Positions 24,176 through 36,900 of a stretch of 64,000 nucleotides of DNA are shown here, one piece after another. Each line of letters starts with the position of its first letter. Position 1 is the stretch's first letter. The notes under the pieces are model-generated. The model did no database searches. It was given only the letters and a program-made list of their open reading frames with translations, and was not told the origin of the DNA. A program made the translations under genes and the position numbers. Origin of the DNA: Symsagittifera roscoffensis (taxonomy: Eukaryota > Xenacoelomorpha > Acoela > Convolutidae); assembly GCF_963678635.1 (NCBI RefSeq), contig NC_087067.1:35355966-35419965 (forward strand). Reading direction: 5' to 3'.

Positions 24176-26934
24176 ATATATAGCTTTCATGAATGAATAA
24201 AAAAATTTAAATCACTATAATATTTTGATTTTTTTTTCCATTCATAAAGCCCTAAAAATATGAAGGAAAAAATTTCAAAATTGTGGTTTATTTTTAAAAA
24301 ATGAGAATGAAATTTATGTTCAACAATCCAATTCAGAAAAATGCATTTTTTTTCACCTCGTGAGACAAATCCGGTAGTTTGATTTTTAAACATTTCATCT
24401 GCTTCTTCTTAAGAAATTTTTTCCTTAGTATTTTGACCTATAAAACCACCTGGTCAACTTAAAATATCTTGTAAGATCTTATATGATACATATTTCTAGA
24501 AAATGAGTTGTACATATTTCTAGTAAATATTTATTTTAAATAACATGTAAGAGGGCAAAATGAAATGAACAAGGACGACTTCGAGAGCTCAAGAAAGTTG
24601 ACAGCTGGCGAAACAGGACCTATAATTGTACTAATCACTTCAACTTCTCACTAGGTCGTTCTGTATCCTAAGAGGTTAAAACAGATTTATGCGCGGTGAT
24701 ATTTTAAATTAATTGGACAAAAAGACTAAAACTTGCACTTAAAAACACGTTGTCCTCAAATTTAGATCACTTGAGACAAAAATCGATAGAGACAAAACTA
24801 GCTTAAAGAAGACAAATATAGATAGAGACAAAATAAAGATTGATAGAGACAAATTGATAGACAAAACTGTTAGTCAGAACTTTTCGCTACTAATTAAACT
24901 ATTGAAATTAAATTAATGCCTAATGGACAATATCATTTTCGGTCAACAATGCTGAACGAAGGTAATTAACCTTAAACTGCTCATTTTGACGTCAAATTTC
25001 AGTTTCTTACTGATTTCCATAAGTAAAAATTTTTTACAAAAAAACAAGTTATCCTAAAAAACTGTAATTTTGACCAATTAAATTGCCCATGGTCATCGAT
25101 AGTGCCAACAATATGGCGTTAACTATACAAAAGAACTTTCAAAACATGTTGACCTCTGAAAAAGCGCAATCTTTTTGGTTTGCTGTTTTGCAGTTCAAAG
25201 GCAGAGGTCAATTTTGTGAACATAATTTCAACCCTTATAATAAGTAGCAAAAAAGCTGGAGTAGACAGAAACAATTGAAAATGAGCAATTTACAAATTAT
25301 AAGAAAGTTTTGCATGCAAGTTTGAAATTTTAGGAGACTTTGAGATATTTTTTCTGTTTGAAAAGTTAGTTTTCCCATGCAATATTTTCTGATATAGGTC
25401 ATTTGCTAAAGACACTGTCCGATAAAATTGTCACATTTCTTAATAGGAAAAAGTTCAGACCGACAAAATTAATTTAAAAACGTTAAAAAGAGCAAATTAG
25501 TTTTTTAAGACCATATTTGCATGCAAAATCAACTTTTCAGGCAGAAAGTGTGTCTCAATATTGCCTTAAAATTCGACATGGAACTCGGCATGCAACTCTC
25601 TATAGCTTTTAACAAATTTCTCAGACATCTTAAATTTTTGAAAAAATTCTGACCTTGAGACTGAAATGGCGTTAAAACTGCAATCGAATTTTCAAAACTG
25701 CCTTTGAATTGTCAAAAAAGCAATGCAAAACTTTTACCGGAGAAAGAAATTATGTTCTTTCATCAATACTTTGCCAGGTTGTTTTTCGGAGCAAAAAAAC
25801 ACATAAAACGCCAAAAGAAGGCAAACGCAAACCTTCTTAGAAGTATTTCGATTAAATTTGATGGTCAGAATTATTTCAAAAATTTAATATGTCGGTTGTC
25901 CGATAAATTTGTTAAAAGCTATACAAGCTATAATATTTTGCAAATCGATAAAAATTTACTTGCCTCTCACTTTTTGAAAGATACTTGCAACTCATTGGTA
26001 AGCAACAAGTCTTTTTTAACATGCTGTTCTAAACTAGTGCTCAATTTTCACTGTTTTTTCAATTTTTGTTTTGAAGTCGTCATAAATAAGAAAAAAATGT
26101 GCAAGAAATTTTCCTAGCAGTAACCTACAAAGCATTACAACGCAAACTTTTCAGTTTGAATCTACTACCGTCTTCCTGGTTTCTAGGCAGAACTGGTGTA
26201 GGCTCTCAGGTTAAATTTATGCCAACTCGACCCAAATTATCAAAGTTTCTACTATGAACGTTTGTGAAAAGCTTTTGACAAGTTTTGACCAAAAAAATCT
26301 TCGACGGAGACAAAAACTTTCGGTCGTGTTTGACTAAAGAAAAACAATTCCACCAAGAAAATTTTTGACCGAAAAAAATTAGGCCGAGGAAAACGATTTC
26401 AATAATAATTGATTTGGAAACAAATAATTTTAGAAATATAAGAAGACTCGAACGAATGAAATTAAGCTCGACTTTGTTCAACGCAAAAACACCATGCTTC
26501 GACCGACTTGACCAAAGCAAATTCTGTTCGTCTGTGTTCGACCCAAGTTTTTTTTTTGTTTCGACCGACTCAACCAAAAAAAGTTTTGTTTCGACCAAAA
26601 ATATTTTCTGCCATTCAAAAATTACAGTTTCGTAATTTTTGATTCAAATAATGAAATAAGTCGACTGACAAAATGATGTTTTGAAGTTTCTGTATCGACT
26701 GTGTCTCGATTGAAAATGAAACCGAAAACCTCGACTCTGGTTATAAGACACTGGTTTTTTCTTTGGATTTCTTTTGTGTGATGGAATAGAGATAAAACTT
26801 GGTCTGTTGACTAGTTGCCACTATAGAAACTATACGATAGTCACTGTGTTAAAATTAAACATCTAAGAGTACAATTTACAAATGAAAAAAAAATCAGTTC
26901 ATTTTGAAAATCAATTTTCATTTGACAATAAAGT
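24176..26934. other. Intergenic AT-rich DNA
   Basis: No supported gene. 26220-26740 is rich in degenerate ttcgaccaaaa/gtcgaaac words. Open frames here have extreme Lys/Phe/Asn content, as random AT-rich DNA gives. Confidence 0.4.
24764..24870 (+). repeat. Imperfect gatagagacaaa tandem repeat
   Basis: About five variants of gatagagacaaa in ~100 bp. Confidence 0.6.
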
Positions 26935-27440
26935 TCAAACTTCACATTCAACTTCGACATATTGCGTTGTTGACTTTCTGTTTTGTTGTTTACTTTTGCC
27001 TCTGTTGTTACTTGAAGTGTTGTTTGCTTGTTGACTTTTCGAACTGATATCAGATGAAGCTTCTGTCGGCAATGGCGCCTTACTTGGTTTGTGATGGATG
27101 TTTTTAATATTATTACATGATGATGATGATGGAACTAATTTGATGGATGTTGAGTCCAAGGATGTTTGATGATGATTTTGGTCCATATAAGGAAGAAAGC
27201 TCTGACTCATTGTCTGTTTTCCCGCCAGTTCCATGTCATCTCCGTGACTTTGATTGATGTGGTTTTCGACACTGATGACAGGTTCAAAGGGGGAAATGGG
27301 AGCGGAGTACCGTTGAGGCGCATAGTGAATATTATAATTAGTCTCCGGAGGTCCGGGGATCAAATCTCTCATTTTTACCTCTAGTGGCGCAGATTGTTTT
27401 CGCGGATATTTACTCAAGTGATTCTCACTTTGGCGCACGT
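26935..27440 (-). CDS. Orphan coding exon, terminal, downstream of the Kv channel gene
   Basis: An open frame of ~168 codons follows a good acceptor (ttattttcag/ac at 27441) and ends with a stop at 26935. The residues are polar (Ser, Asn, Gln, Pro, His) with no AT-bias shadow pattern, for example APQRYSAPISPFEP. The C-terminus VECEV resembles a PDZ-type tail. It lies on the same strand ~530 bp beyond the Kv stop and past its AATAAA (27828-27833). It may be an alternative cytoplasmic tail of the Kv gene or the last exon of a different gene. It needs a donor in phase 1, and I found no strong phase-1 donor in the Kv last exon, so the partner is unresolved. Confidence 0.5.
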
Positions 27441-27827
27441 CTGAAAATAAAATTGAAAAGGATTGCTTTCAAGTCTCTTATCAGTGACGAATGTTCACGA
27501 GGGATGGGTAACTTATCGGCCATTTTTTCTATTTAAAAACATCATTTTCAGAGCTTGCCCAGAACAAAGTCACCGAAATGCCGTTTTTGGAGAGCTTTGA
27601 ATTTTAATTTCGTTTCGGCGTGGGCTCATCCTAAAACGTAGTAAGTATTGGCAATAAAAACACTTGAAAAGTTTTAGATTCGTTTGGGCATCATTTCGTA
27701 GTAATAAACTCCCGACGAGAAAAGTTTTTTTTTCTGTTCAAGTTAATCATCAAAAAAATTTTTAATCTAAATATTTATGCTTTTTGAATGGTTCCTCGTC
27801 TACCGAATACAGATACCTTTTCATTTT

Positions 27828-27833
27828 TTTATT
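27828..27833 (-). promoter_or_regulatory. Poly(A) signal of the Kv channel gene
   Basis: AATAAA on the minus strand, 135 nt after the channel stop codon. Confidence 0.5.
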
Positions 27834-27967
27834 CAACTTGTTACGACTGCAAATTAGACCAAAACTACTATTTCGAGGCTAAACAACCAAGCAAACCCTT
27901 TCTAACCAACTAAAGTAAAAATGATAGGAATGATTATCATTACTATAAGGTAAAAATAGCCTCCAGC

Positions 27968-30900
27968 TCAAATTATCCCACCATTGGCTATGATGTGTTG
28001 TTGAGATTGAGATGGAAATATATTTGGCAGTTCTCCGTCCGTGTACGATACTGGACGTCGCCCTCGTCTCCCAACTGGAACCCTGTACTCCGAAGCCCCG
28101 CCATAGTCGGAAGGACCATTCGGCGGCGGCTCATCAAAAGAGTCTTCTCTCTCCAGTTCAACAAATAACGATTTATGACTTGGGTTGTGATCTTCTTCGG
28201 GCGCTTCAACGATTTCCGAGAACCGCTGATGTATGGGCGACCCTGCTAATGTCTGTGATCCCGAGTTAAACCCTGAGTTTCCAGGACTTGCAGAGCTGCC
28301 GTCTTTGTCTTTAAAATGATTTTTGGGCAGTTTCACTTTCGCTTGATAATGGCTGTAATAGAGGGAGAAATTAGATACTATAACTGGTACTGGAAGAGCG
28401 ATTGTCAATAACCCACAAAGGGCGCAAAGAGATCCAACGATTTGACCTGAAAACGTTTTGGGCACCATGTCACCATAACCCAGCGTTGTCATGGTAACGA
28501 GAGCCCACCAGAAGCCATGTGGTATGTCGATAAAATCAGTCTCCGGATTGTCATCTGAATCTTCAAAAAGACGTTCGGCGTAGAAAATTAAACTGGCAAA
28601 GATGACGACTCCAAGACACATAAAGATGGCAAGAATAAATAGTTCTTTCATACTTGCGTGTAACGTGTGCCAAAGAATTTTCAGCCCTGTTAAGTGTCTT
28701 GTTAGCTTGAACACTCGAAAAACCCTGCAAATCCTGACGATTCTGAGAAACCCGGTCGAGTTACTCGATATCTTATAGAGGTCTACAAAATAAGGCAAGA
28801 TGGCTAGAAAATCCACAATGTTAAGAGGGCTCTTGAGAAATGTGGCTTTACTTGGGCAGGATATAAGGCGAACAAAGAATTCGATGCAGAACCAAATGAT
28901 GCAGACTGTTTCGATATAGAACAGGAACTCTAGAGGTTCTGTGATGATTTCGGTGCGTGTTATTGTCTCGCCATTTGAGAGGGTTATGTTGAACACTTTT
29001 TTGCCCTTCTCCTCCCGGAACAATTTGTGTGTCTCCAGACAGAATATTGCCACTGACACTAGAATAAGAGTGAGAGAGAGGAAAGCTATGCACTGAAACA
29101 AACAAAAACCACCAGTTTCATTTTTTCATCACATTTCCTAACTTTCCCTGTTCATTTCAAAAGTGCAATAAGTTGTTTTTCACTTCCAAACTAACTAATA
29201 ATTATGTCAACTAAAACAGTCCAGGAAAAAGAAATTAATATTTCCACCACCAACTTAGAACTATGGACCCACCAGCCGGATCACATAGCCGGCAGGAGGA
29301 AACTTTGATGAGATACCGCTCCAGGAGCAGACATTTATAATTTCTGACCACGCCAATTGACCGAAAAAGCTATCATTCGAAAAGTGTTCTCTCTAATAAG
29401 TGTTCGCCGGTGAATAGTTTTGCATTATTATTTTGGTGAGTGGGTATATTGGATGTGTCCGCTTAAGCAAAAAATTTCATATGTATGATATTTGTCTGGA
29501 AGGCAGACTTTGTCTTATTAAAAAATTGACAAACTTGGTCTTATTTTGATTAGCAGCAGATACCAGCAGATGCAAAAAAGATTTTTCAGTAGATAACCGC
29601 CAGGCTTTTAATGAATAGTTCGTGTCTCGGTTTTGGCAAGCTTAAGAACACATATCAGCCCGAATTATCCGAGAAAAGCAGAATGGAAGCATTTCAACCC
29701 ATTGCGACGATATCTACGATTTTTCAGTAGATAACCGCCAGGCTTTTAATAAATAGTTCGTGTTTCGGTTTTGGCAAGCTTAAGAACACATATCAGCCCG
29801 AATTATCCGAGAAAAGCAGAATGGAAACATTTCAACCAATGGGACGGTAAAATACAAAAAACTGCTCGTATCAGGAGGAAGCCCTGAATGTTTCAACTGC
29901 TTATTAAAATCTATGGAATGGTATTCGCATGGAAAAAATTAACGGAACAAAAATTGATTGTAAAAAGTCAAAACTGTCTGAAAAAAAAACCACTCGATTA
30001 GAACAGAACTATTTTGTCACTTTCATCAAAAGTCGGAATGATAATGACGCGTTAGGAAAAAAAGTAATCAGATGAAATTTATTTGATCTAGACCACTCAC
30101 CCACCAGCCAAAAAAACTAAAACAGACTGTTACAGATAAATGGTATTTAATAAATGGCATTTTTTCAACTTAAGCCAGCGCTGTTTAAAACAATCCAGAT
30201 AAAAACTAGTAGAGCAGTAAAGCTAAGGCGTTTATTGGGTAGAGGGGTATTTTTGCCATATAAGATCAGCTTACCTTTTGATGATTTGTAAAAAAAAATG
30301 TAAATGTCTTGGACTCCAAAATGACTTTCAAACTCCTTTTTTAAGACGATTTATCACCAAGGGAAAGGACCGACATACGAGCTGTTCAGATCTTTACGGA
30401 TAACCGCTGTTAGCCCCAGGTTAAGATTTGCATGCAACTTTTTTGGCTACATTTTTTGTCTGTATAATGTTGCCTCACCCTCAAGCAACAAGCACGGATC
30501 ATGTTGGGCCTCGAACATCTGACCTTTCGATTGACAGGCGGAGAAGTAACCACTTCACCAAAAAGCAAATAAAATTTTTCGTTTAATAACTATTATTGTT
30601 CTTACGTTTCAAGAAACTGACATTTTGAGCTCGGGTTTTTTCTCTATCTAGATCAATTTCGACTTTTAACTAGCCTTTTTTAATACTACTTTTTTAATAC
30701 TACTTGAAAATTTTTGTTGATTTGAGCTAAAATTTATATGAATTATTTTTTCCTCTGAGTACTTTTTGTGAGGTAACGGGGGCTAAAAATGCTAATTTAG
30801 CCAATTTGGGTCAAATAATCAGCTTAAAAAGAGCTTAAAAAGAGCCAAATTGAGCCTGACCAGTATCATTGTACTAAAATTATTCAATCTGCTTGGGAAT

Positions 30901-33900
30901 CTTTGAAATGTTTTGAAGTTTTCTGTTGAGTTAGTTTTGATGCAATCGTCACGCTATTTTCACTTCTTTGTTTTTTTTTCCATCCGATTTTTTTTCAAGC
31001 TGGTCTCTACGAACAATTTATTTGTTCATAGAGATAATTTTTTTCTAAGTTTTGAAGAAAAAAAAATATTCCTGGGTTACTGAGTTTTTTCTACCACAAA
31101 TATTTTGAGAACCCAATAAAAATAATGACACTTGAAGCCATTTTAGCTGCAAGTTCGGTCTATCTTCTTGTGTTTTGCACGGCTTATAAAAAGATCATAT
31201 CAGAAAAACGTTTGTAATTTCGAGATCAGAACAGTAATATCTTCCAGGTGATTTAAAAAAGTTTTAAAACACTTGACAAAAAAATCGAAATTTAACTGAA
31301 TAAAAACACCAAAAGCAAAATATTCCGTCGCTATTTTCGAAACCTGGATTAAAAATCAAGCGCTTAAAAAAGAGATTTAGAAGAGAATTTGGGTTTTCTT
31401 AATCAAATTTAATGTGTTTTGTTTTGTTATTTTAACTGTTTTGCAGAACAGACTTGAGAACAAACGGTTTGACAGTTTTTAGTTTATTTGTGTTAACACT
31501 AATACCAACTTTCCAATTTATAGAGTTGGACCAAAATTTGCCCATTTTTAGAGCAGGAATTGTGAAAGTTTTTTACGTGCCACAAAACATTGGCAAGCAT
31601 TTGTAGTTATTTTTTATCCACGATCATAACTGATATTTGACAGCTATGATTGTCATTTGGATAACCTGTTAAAACCACCTATACTGGTTCGTAACTTCTT
31701 TTGATTCTTTTTTGTAGTCTTTAATTTGAAAGCACCGAAACTTAGTTTGCTAAGTAGTAATGGTGATAGAAAAAAATTGGAGAGCAATAAAAGCGTTGTT
31801 TCGTATTCATTTAAGATCAATCACAGGCAAAAACATTTTTAATAGGAGAAGGTTGTCAAATTTTTATATGTTTTTATAATGCTCAAAAAAATTAGTAGAA
31901 AATTAAATCAGTCTAAAGAAAAAGCCCGACATAGCATAAATGTTCTATTCTTTCTTGTGGAAATCTTTTCTATTCTTTCAACAAACTTTTCTTGAAAAAG
32001 ATACGTTTTTTTTTGTTGTTATAGAAATTTTGACCTTCAGAATTTGCCGGAACAAGAAAACATTTTTGTAAGTGATGCCTCTTGTTTGTTTTTCCAAAAT
32101 TCAGAACTTTAAGCTATGTCTGAATTACCACGGGATCAGTTGATTGTTTTATAATTTGACTGAAACAATCAAAAAAATTTTATTTCCGTCTTTTTGAGTT
32201 AAGCAATTTTTGTGTTTGATCTTTTTGGTTGAAAGTTGACGGCCTTCCATTTCACTTGCCTGAGTTCTGCTGTCTCAGCCACGGTTCTATTTAGCTTACT
32301 TTAATGCAATCTTATAGGTATTGCCAATTTTCCCGGTCTGATTGAAGTTTTCAGTGTTTCCCAAAAGTTATCAACATCTGCTGTTTTTGTATTATTTCAT
32401 ACTATGAATCACTTCAAAAACAAATATTCTAAGAAATAAACAACCTATCAAAAAATGGATTATTTTTTCCGTGGATCATCAGCAGAAAAACGTTTTGAAA
32501 GGTAAAATGCCCAGACCATTTTTTCTGATCTCAGAGAATTAATAAAAGTTTCTTGTCTCAGAAAAATAAATTTGAGGGAGTTCGAATCGTGTCGATGTAA
32601 TTATTATTTGAAGCCACTATTGTTCGATTTCTATTTTTCTTTGAAGTTTTTGAAATCGCAGGGAGTTACCCAACCTTTGTAATAGAAAAGATCCGTTCCC
32701 ATTCTACACTAAATTATTAGAGTTTGGCTGAAAACAAAAAAAGTAGTATGAAATAGAGCGTCCAAAATTTTTATATCAATAAATAAAGCTTTTGAAGAAA
32801 AAACGATAGTTGTTTTAAATTTTCCTACGGATTACAAACACAGAAAAAAAGTTTGAAATCTCATTACTTCATCATTTCTTTAGAGTTGCGAAATTTGCAA
32901 CAAGCAGAATTCATTAGAAAGAGCACCTCATTATAAATTGTTTAGTCGTTCGCAAGTGTAACCGCAAATATCAGTCAAAGTAAATATTTTCTAAATCATT
33001 GCGAGGCTTACTTCGTTATATTTTTCTGTGAGCTTAAAAATTTAAAGCTTGTGAAAGGCAAAACTGGTACGAACAAAATCGGAGTGTATGAACGAGCAAG
33101 CGTGATATCTTGGGATGGTACGAACAATATCAGAGGCTAGGTCTGATACCATATTAAAGCTTTTCAATTTATATTGGAAATCTCCTAGTATACTTTTCAA
33201 AAAAAATCTCAGTGCAAATGAAAATAGGAGGTTTGGCCAGTAGAAAATTTCACGACAATTTTTTCCTTTTCTTCACTAATTTATGGCATTCGTTAATCGA
33301 CGCTTATAAATTTCTATATGTTCGGCGCCAATAAATGCTAATTTTGAGGGGTGAGCAGCGCCAAAAAACGCAGTTTTTTTATCAAACCGTAAGACTATAA
33401 TCACTTTCCAAAAAATTAGTATGGGCCAAAAGTAAGTTGAGGAAGTCACCTTGTGAACAATAAACTTTTCATTTCATTTGAAAAAAGCAATTTGATGAGT
33501 TTGTCTCACGCTATTCAAAGTCTGAAGTGACTTAAAGTTCCGACGGAATATTTATGCTTGGTGTGTTTTTTTAATCATTCAATTTTCGGCAATTAAAATA
33601 ATAGTTTTAAGCAAAAAAAAATTATACCCAATTTGCAAACCACTATAATTTTGCAAACCACTAAAACAGCCTGACACAATCCAAGTGTAAAACAAACTGT
33701 TGATGCTGAAAGTGTAATCTGCATTGTTTACGCGAGTTGAGTTACTCCGCACTGCAAATTGTTCCCAAATGAGTTTCGGCACGCTGATTGTTCTGATTAA
33801 GTCCATACACGACTTAAATTTTAACACTTAAAGTTTGATATTATCAGCTTAAAAACATAGTTTGTCAATTTTTTACTAGCCAAAAACTATTGGAGACCAG

Positions 33901-36900
33901 TTAATGGTCAGGCGGAATATTTAGGGATGTGCCCTGATTCGAGCAGTTTTGTTTTGTTAATTCTAGTTAATGCTTATTTTATTGCTTGCATTCAAATTAG
34001 TGGCAAGCGTGTCTGCGCATAACAATCCCATACAAAAATGCATTTCAAAGCAGTCCAAAAAATTATGTAAATGAAAAAAGAAACAGTCGAAAACTAGTCC
34101 GAACCAATATTTGTTTTTAAAAGCCAGTAGGCTGAGAGTTCTCCATTGTCCAACCAAACAGTATAAGCAAAAAAAGTCATCACCATGGTCGGTTAAACGC
34201 ATTGCAAGCTTGCCAGCGACAGTCGGCTCTGTATTCTTTGACCGTTTAAAATTAGTTTGGACTGATCGAAGTGTTTTTTTTTCGTTACTTTTTATGGTTT
34301 TTGGACTGTTTTATTCTGGCCTGTTTTGTATGGGACTGTTTTATATGCACCGCATCAATGTTATTTGAATTTGATTTGAATTTGGTGCAAATGCTGATTA
34401 AAAAAAAACAATCAGTACGATTATTTTTTTGTTCAAAGGAAGAATCAATAAATTAAAACAAAAAACTTTTCGTGAAAACTTAAAAGGGTTTTCGTGTCAT
34501 CTAATTAACGACTTGTTAGCGTCACGAAGTCAAACGTCAAGGAAACGTTAAAATCAACCGAACTGAAATTAATTGCAAATCTGATTTTATGGAAATTGTG
34601 TATAGATATAACAGCCTTTCAATTTACTCGAACCAAAAGTAAAAACCAATCACGGCAATAACAGCCTATGCACCCTCGAACAAAAATCAAGATGAGCTTT
34701 GAAAATTGATAGTTGATCATTGCAATGCAACTGATCAAAGATGATTTATACCCTTCCGAGCTAGAAAAAATGTCACATGTTATAATTGTGTTCATTATAT
34801 TAGACAAAAAGTTTTCCATGGACGTTTTTTTGATTCCTCAAATGATTCAATTACAAGTAGTTCTCACACTAAGGACTAGGGGAAATTTTTCTTAATCCAA
34901 GCTTCAAGCTTCATCCTTATATAAATGGAGCTTTCAAAAACAGTTTCCTGTAACCCTAGGCAATGAAGCATTTTGAATGACAAAACTTGAGAATAAAGCC
35001 TTTGGTCATTAAAATTTGCATCTGTGACTTTGACCCCAACTGACCTTAGAGGGTATGGATGACATGGGGTCGTCAATGAGTGTCCAGAGTTTGCACATGT
35101 TTCTGTCCCATTTGCCCAAAGTGTTGTCCCCCACTCTAGGGTCCAACTTCTCGTTCTTGTCCTCCTCGTCCAGGGCCTTCAGGGTGTTCTCGTTGTCTGT
35201 GTGGTGCCTGGAGACATACAGAAGCGATGGACTGTTAAGTTACAAGCAGGAACGCAAACTTTGCCATATTAGGCACGTGAAAACAATGAAAACAATGGGG
35301 AAAAACAACTCTTTTATGTTGTAAGTTGAAAATCTTGAGACGGTTGTCGTACCTGTACACCATCCAGCAACATGACTCGAGATGGGTGTGGTCTAGTCCC
35401 CAATAGTTGAGCTCATTCTCGAACAGGGGCCAGCAGATGTCTCGAGGAACATGCAACTGACCAGTTCTAGACACGCAACCAACAAAACAGGATTCTATAC
35501 TTCATATTGATAAGACACATACAAAACGAAGAAAAATGTTGTTTTGCTTTCATCTATCTCTGGAGCAAACTCATCTGAATCACGTTCTGAACATTAATGG
35601 TCTAATGAGTTTCCACATTTTTCTGTTGATCTTTTTACAAATCTTTTTGCTTTATTTGAAAATCTGATTAATGCGATTTAATGTCGAATCAGTAGTCCAA
35701 AATGAAATTTCTGGTAAATTATTGCCAAAAAAGTGAAATTGAAATTCGTTAAAGCTTTTTTTTTCAGAAAGGGAATTTAAACCCATGAAGAGTTAGTTGA
35801 AGAGCGGTTTACCTGTAATAGTTTACAATATGTTCGAACAAGCCCGGATGTCTATCGAAGAAGTAGACTCCAGTCTCCGTATCGTACTCTGCCGGATGAA
35901 GATTCTCACAGGGTGTCTTCATCAAGTAGTACAGCCGGGTACATGGCACTCTTACAAGGGTGTCTTTGAATGTAATGAATACTGTTCCCCCCACATTTAG
36001 AGTCACTTTCTCTGTCTGTCTGTTGGCGAGGCTGTTTGGGTCGTCTAGGGAATCGTAGGCGGAGAGAGGCTGTTTAGATCCACTTCGAGACTGGCTGCGT
36101 CTGTTCCTGTAAAAAACAATCCATTTTTTAAAATAACTTTAAATGTCATCTGAACTTTTTTGTCTCATCATTCATGAAATGATTCATAGATACTAAAAAC
36201 CCAATTCCGGAAACCCCGCGCCTCAAAATTGGCTGCATAACTGACCTTTCAAATCGGTTGAGCTTTCGGTGTTAAATGATAGTTCGAGATAGATATCCAA
36301 ACAGATTCGAGAAAGAATGAGAATATGAAAAAATGTCATATGATCAGCACTTACGGCAACTCTGGCTCGCAGTTGCTGCGAAGAAACAAAATTAATAAAA
36401 AAACAGCAGAAGAAATAGATTTGTGTAGATTTAATTAAAAACATTTCAAGTTTGACAAAATGTTGAATAAACATTATTTAGAAAAAATTATTGGATTGAA
36501 AACCTATGAATTTCTTGGCTTGCGAATTACTAAAGTTAAAGAACGAACCATTTCGTTCCACTCAGAATAAGTTTTAGCATATCATAGGTAATAGGTTGAT
36601 ATGTGCTGATTACAGAAGACGAGGAGAACTTTTGTATTCGGGTGGGTGTTTTTTTCTCCTCCGTGAAAAAAGAAAGCACTGAGAGACGTCAAATGAAACG
36701 ATATGCCAAACTGAAATTTTTCTGGAGTGAATCAAGTAGCAGTTGAAAAGATCAAAAGTTTTATCATTGTGAATTTATGTCCGGGGTGGCTCACTCATAA
36801 AGTAATTTCAGATAAGGTTCACATTCTGTTCGTCACGCTATCTTATTTTCGGCCGGATACATTCGTGCAACTTCTTAGCCTAATACCGATTTTAACCTTA

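Noticed and set aside
25704-26117. 137-codon open frame on the plus strand
   Set aside because: Lys/Phe/Asn-rich composition typical of random AT-rich DNA, no splice sites of note, no recognisable domain.
26206-26598. 130-codon minus-strand frame with repeated VETK-like words
   Set aside because: The words come from a degenerate DNA repeat (ttcgaccaaaa), not from a protein.
28012-28269. Plus-strand frame inside the Kv last exon
   Set aside because: Antisense shadow of the channel tail.
34111-34456. Hydrophobic plus-strand frames in the Kv intron
   Set aside because: The repeated ggactgttttat words explain the hydrophobic look; no splice support.
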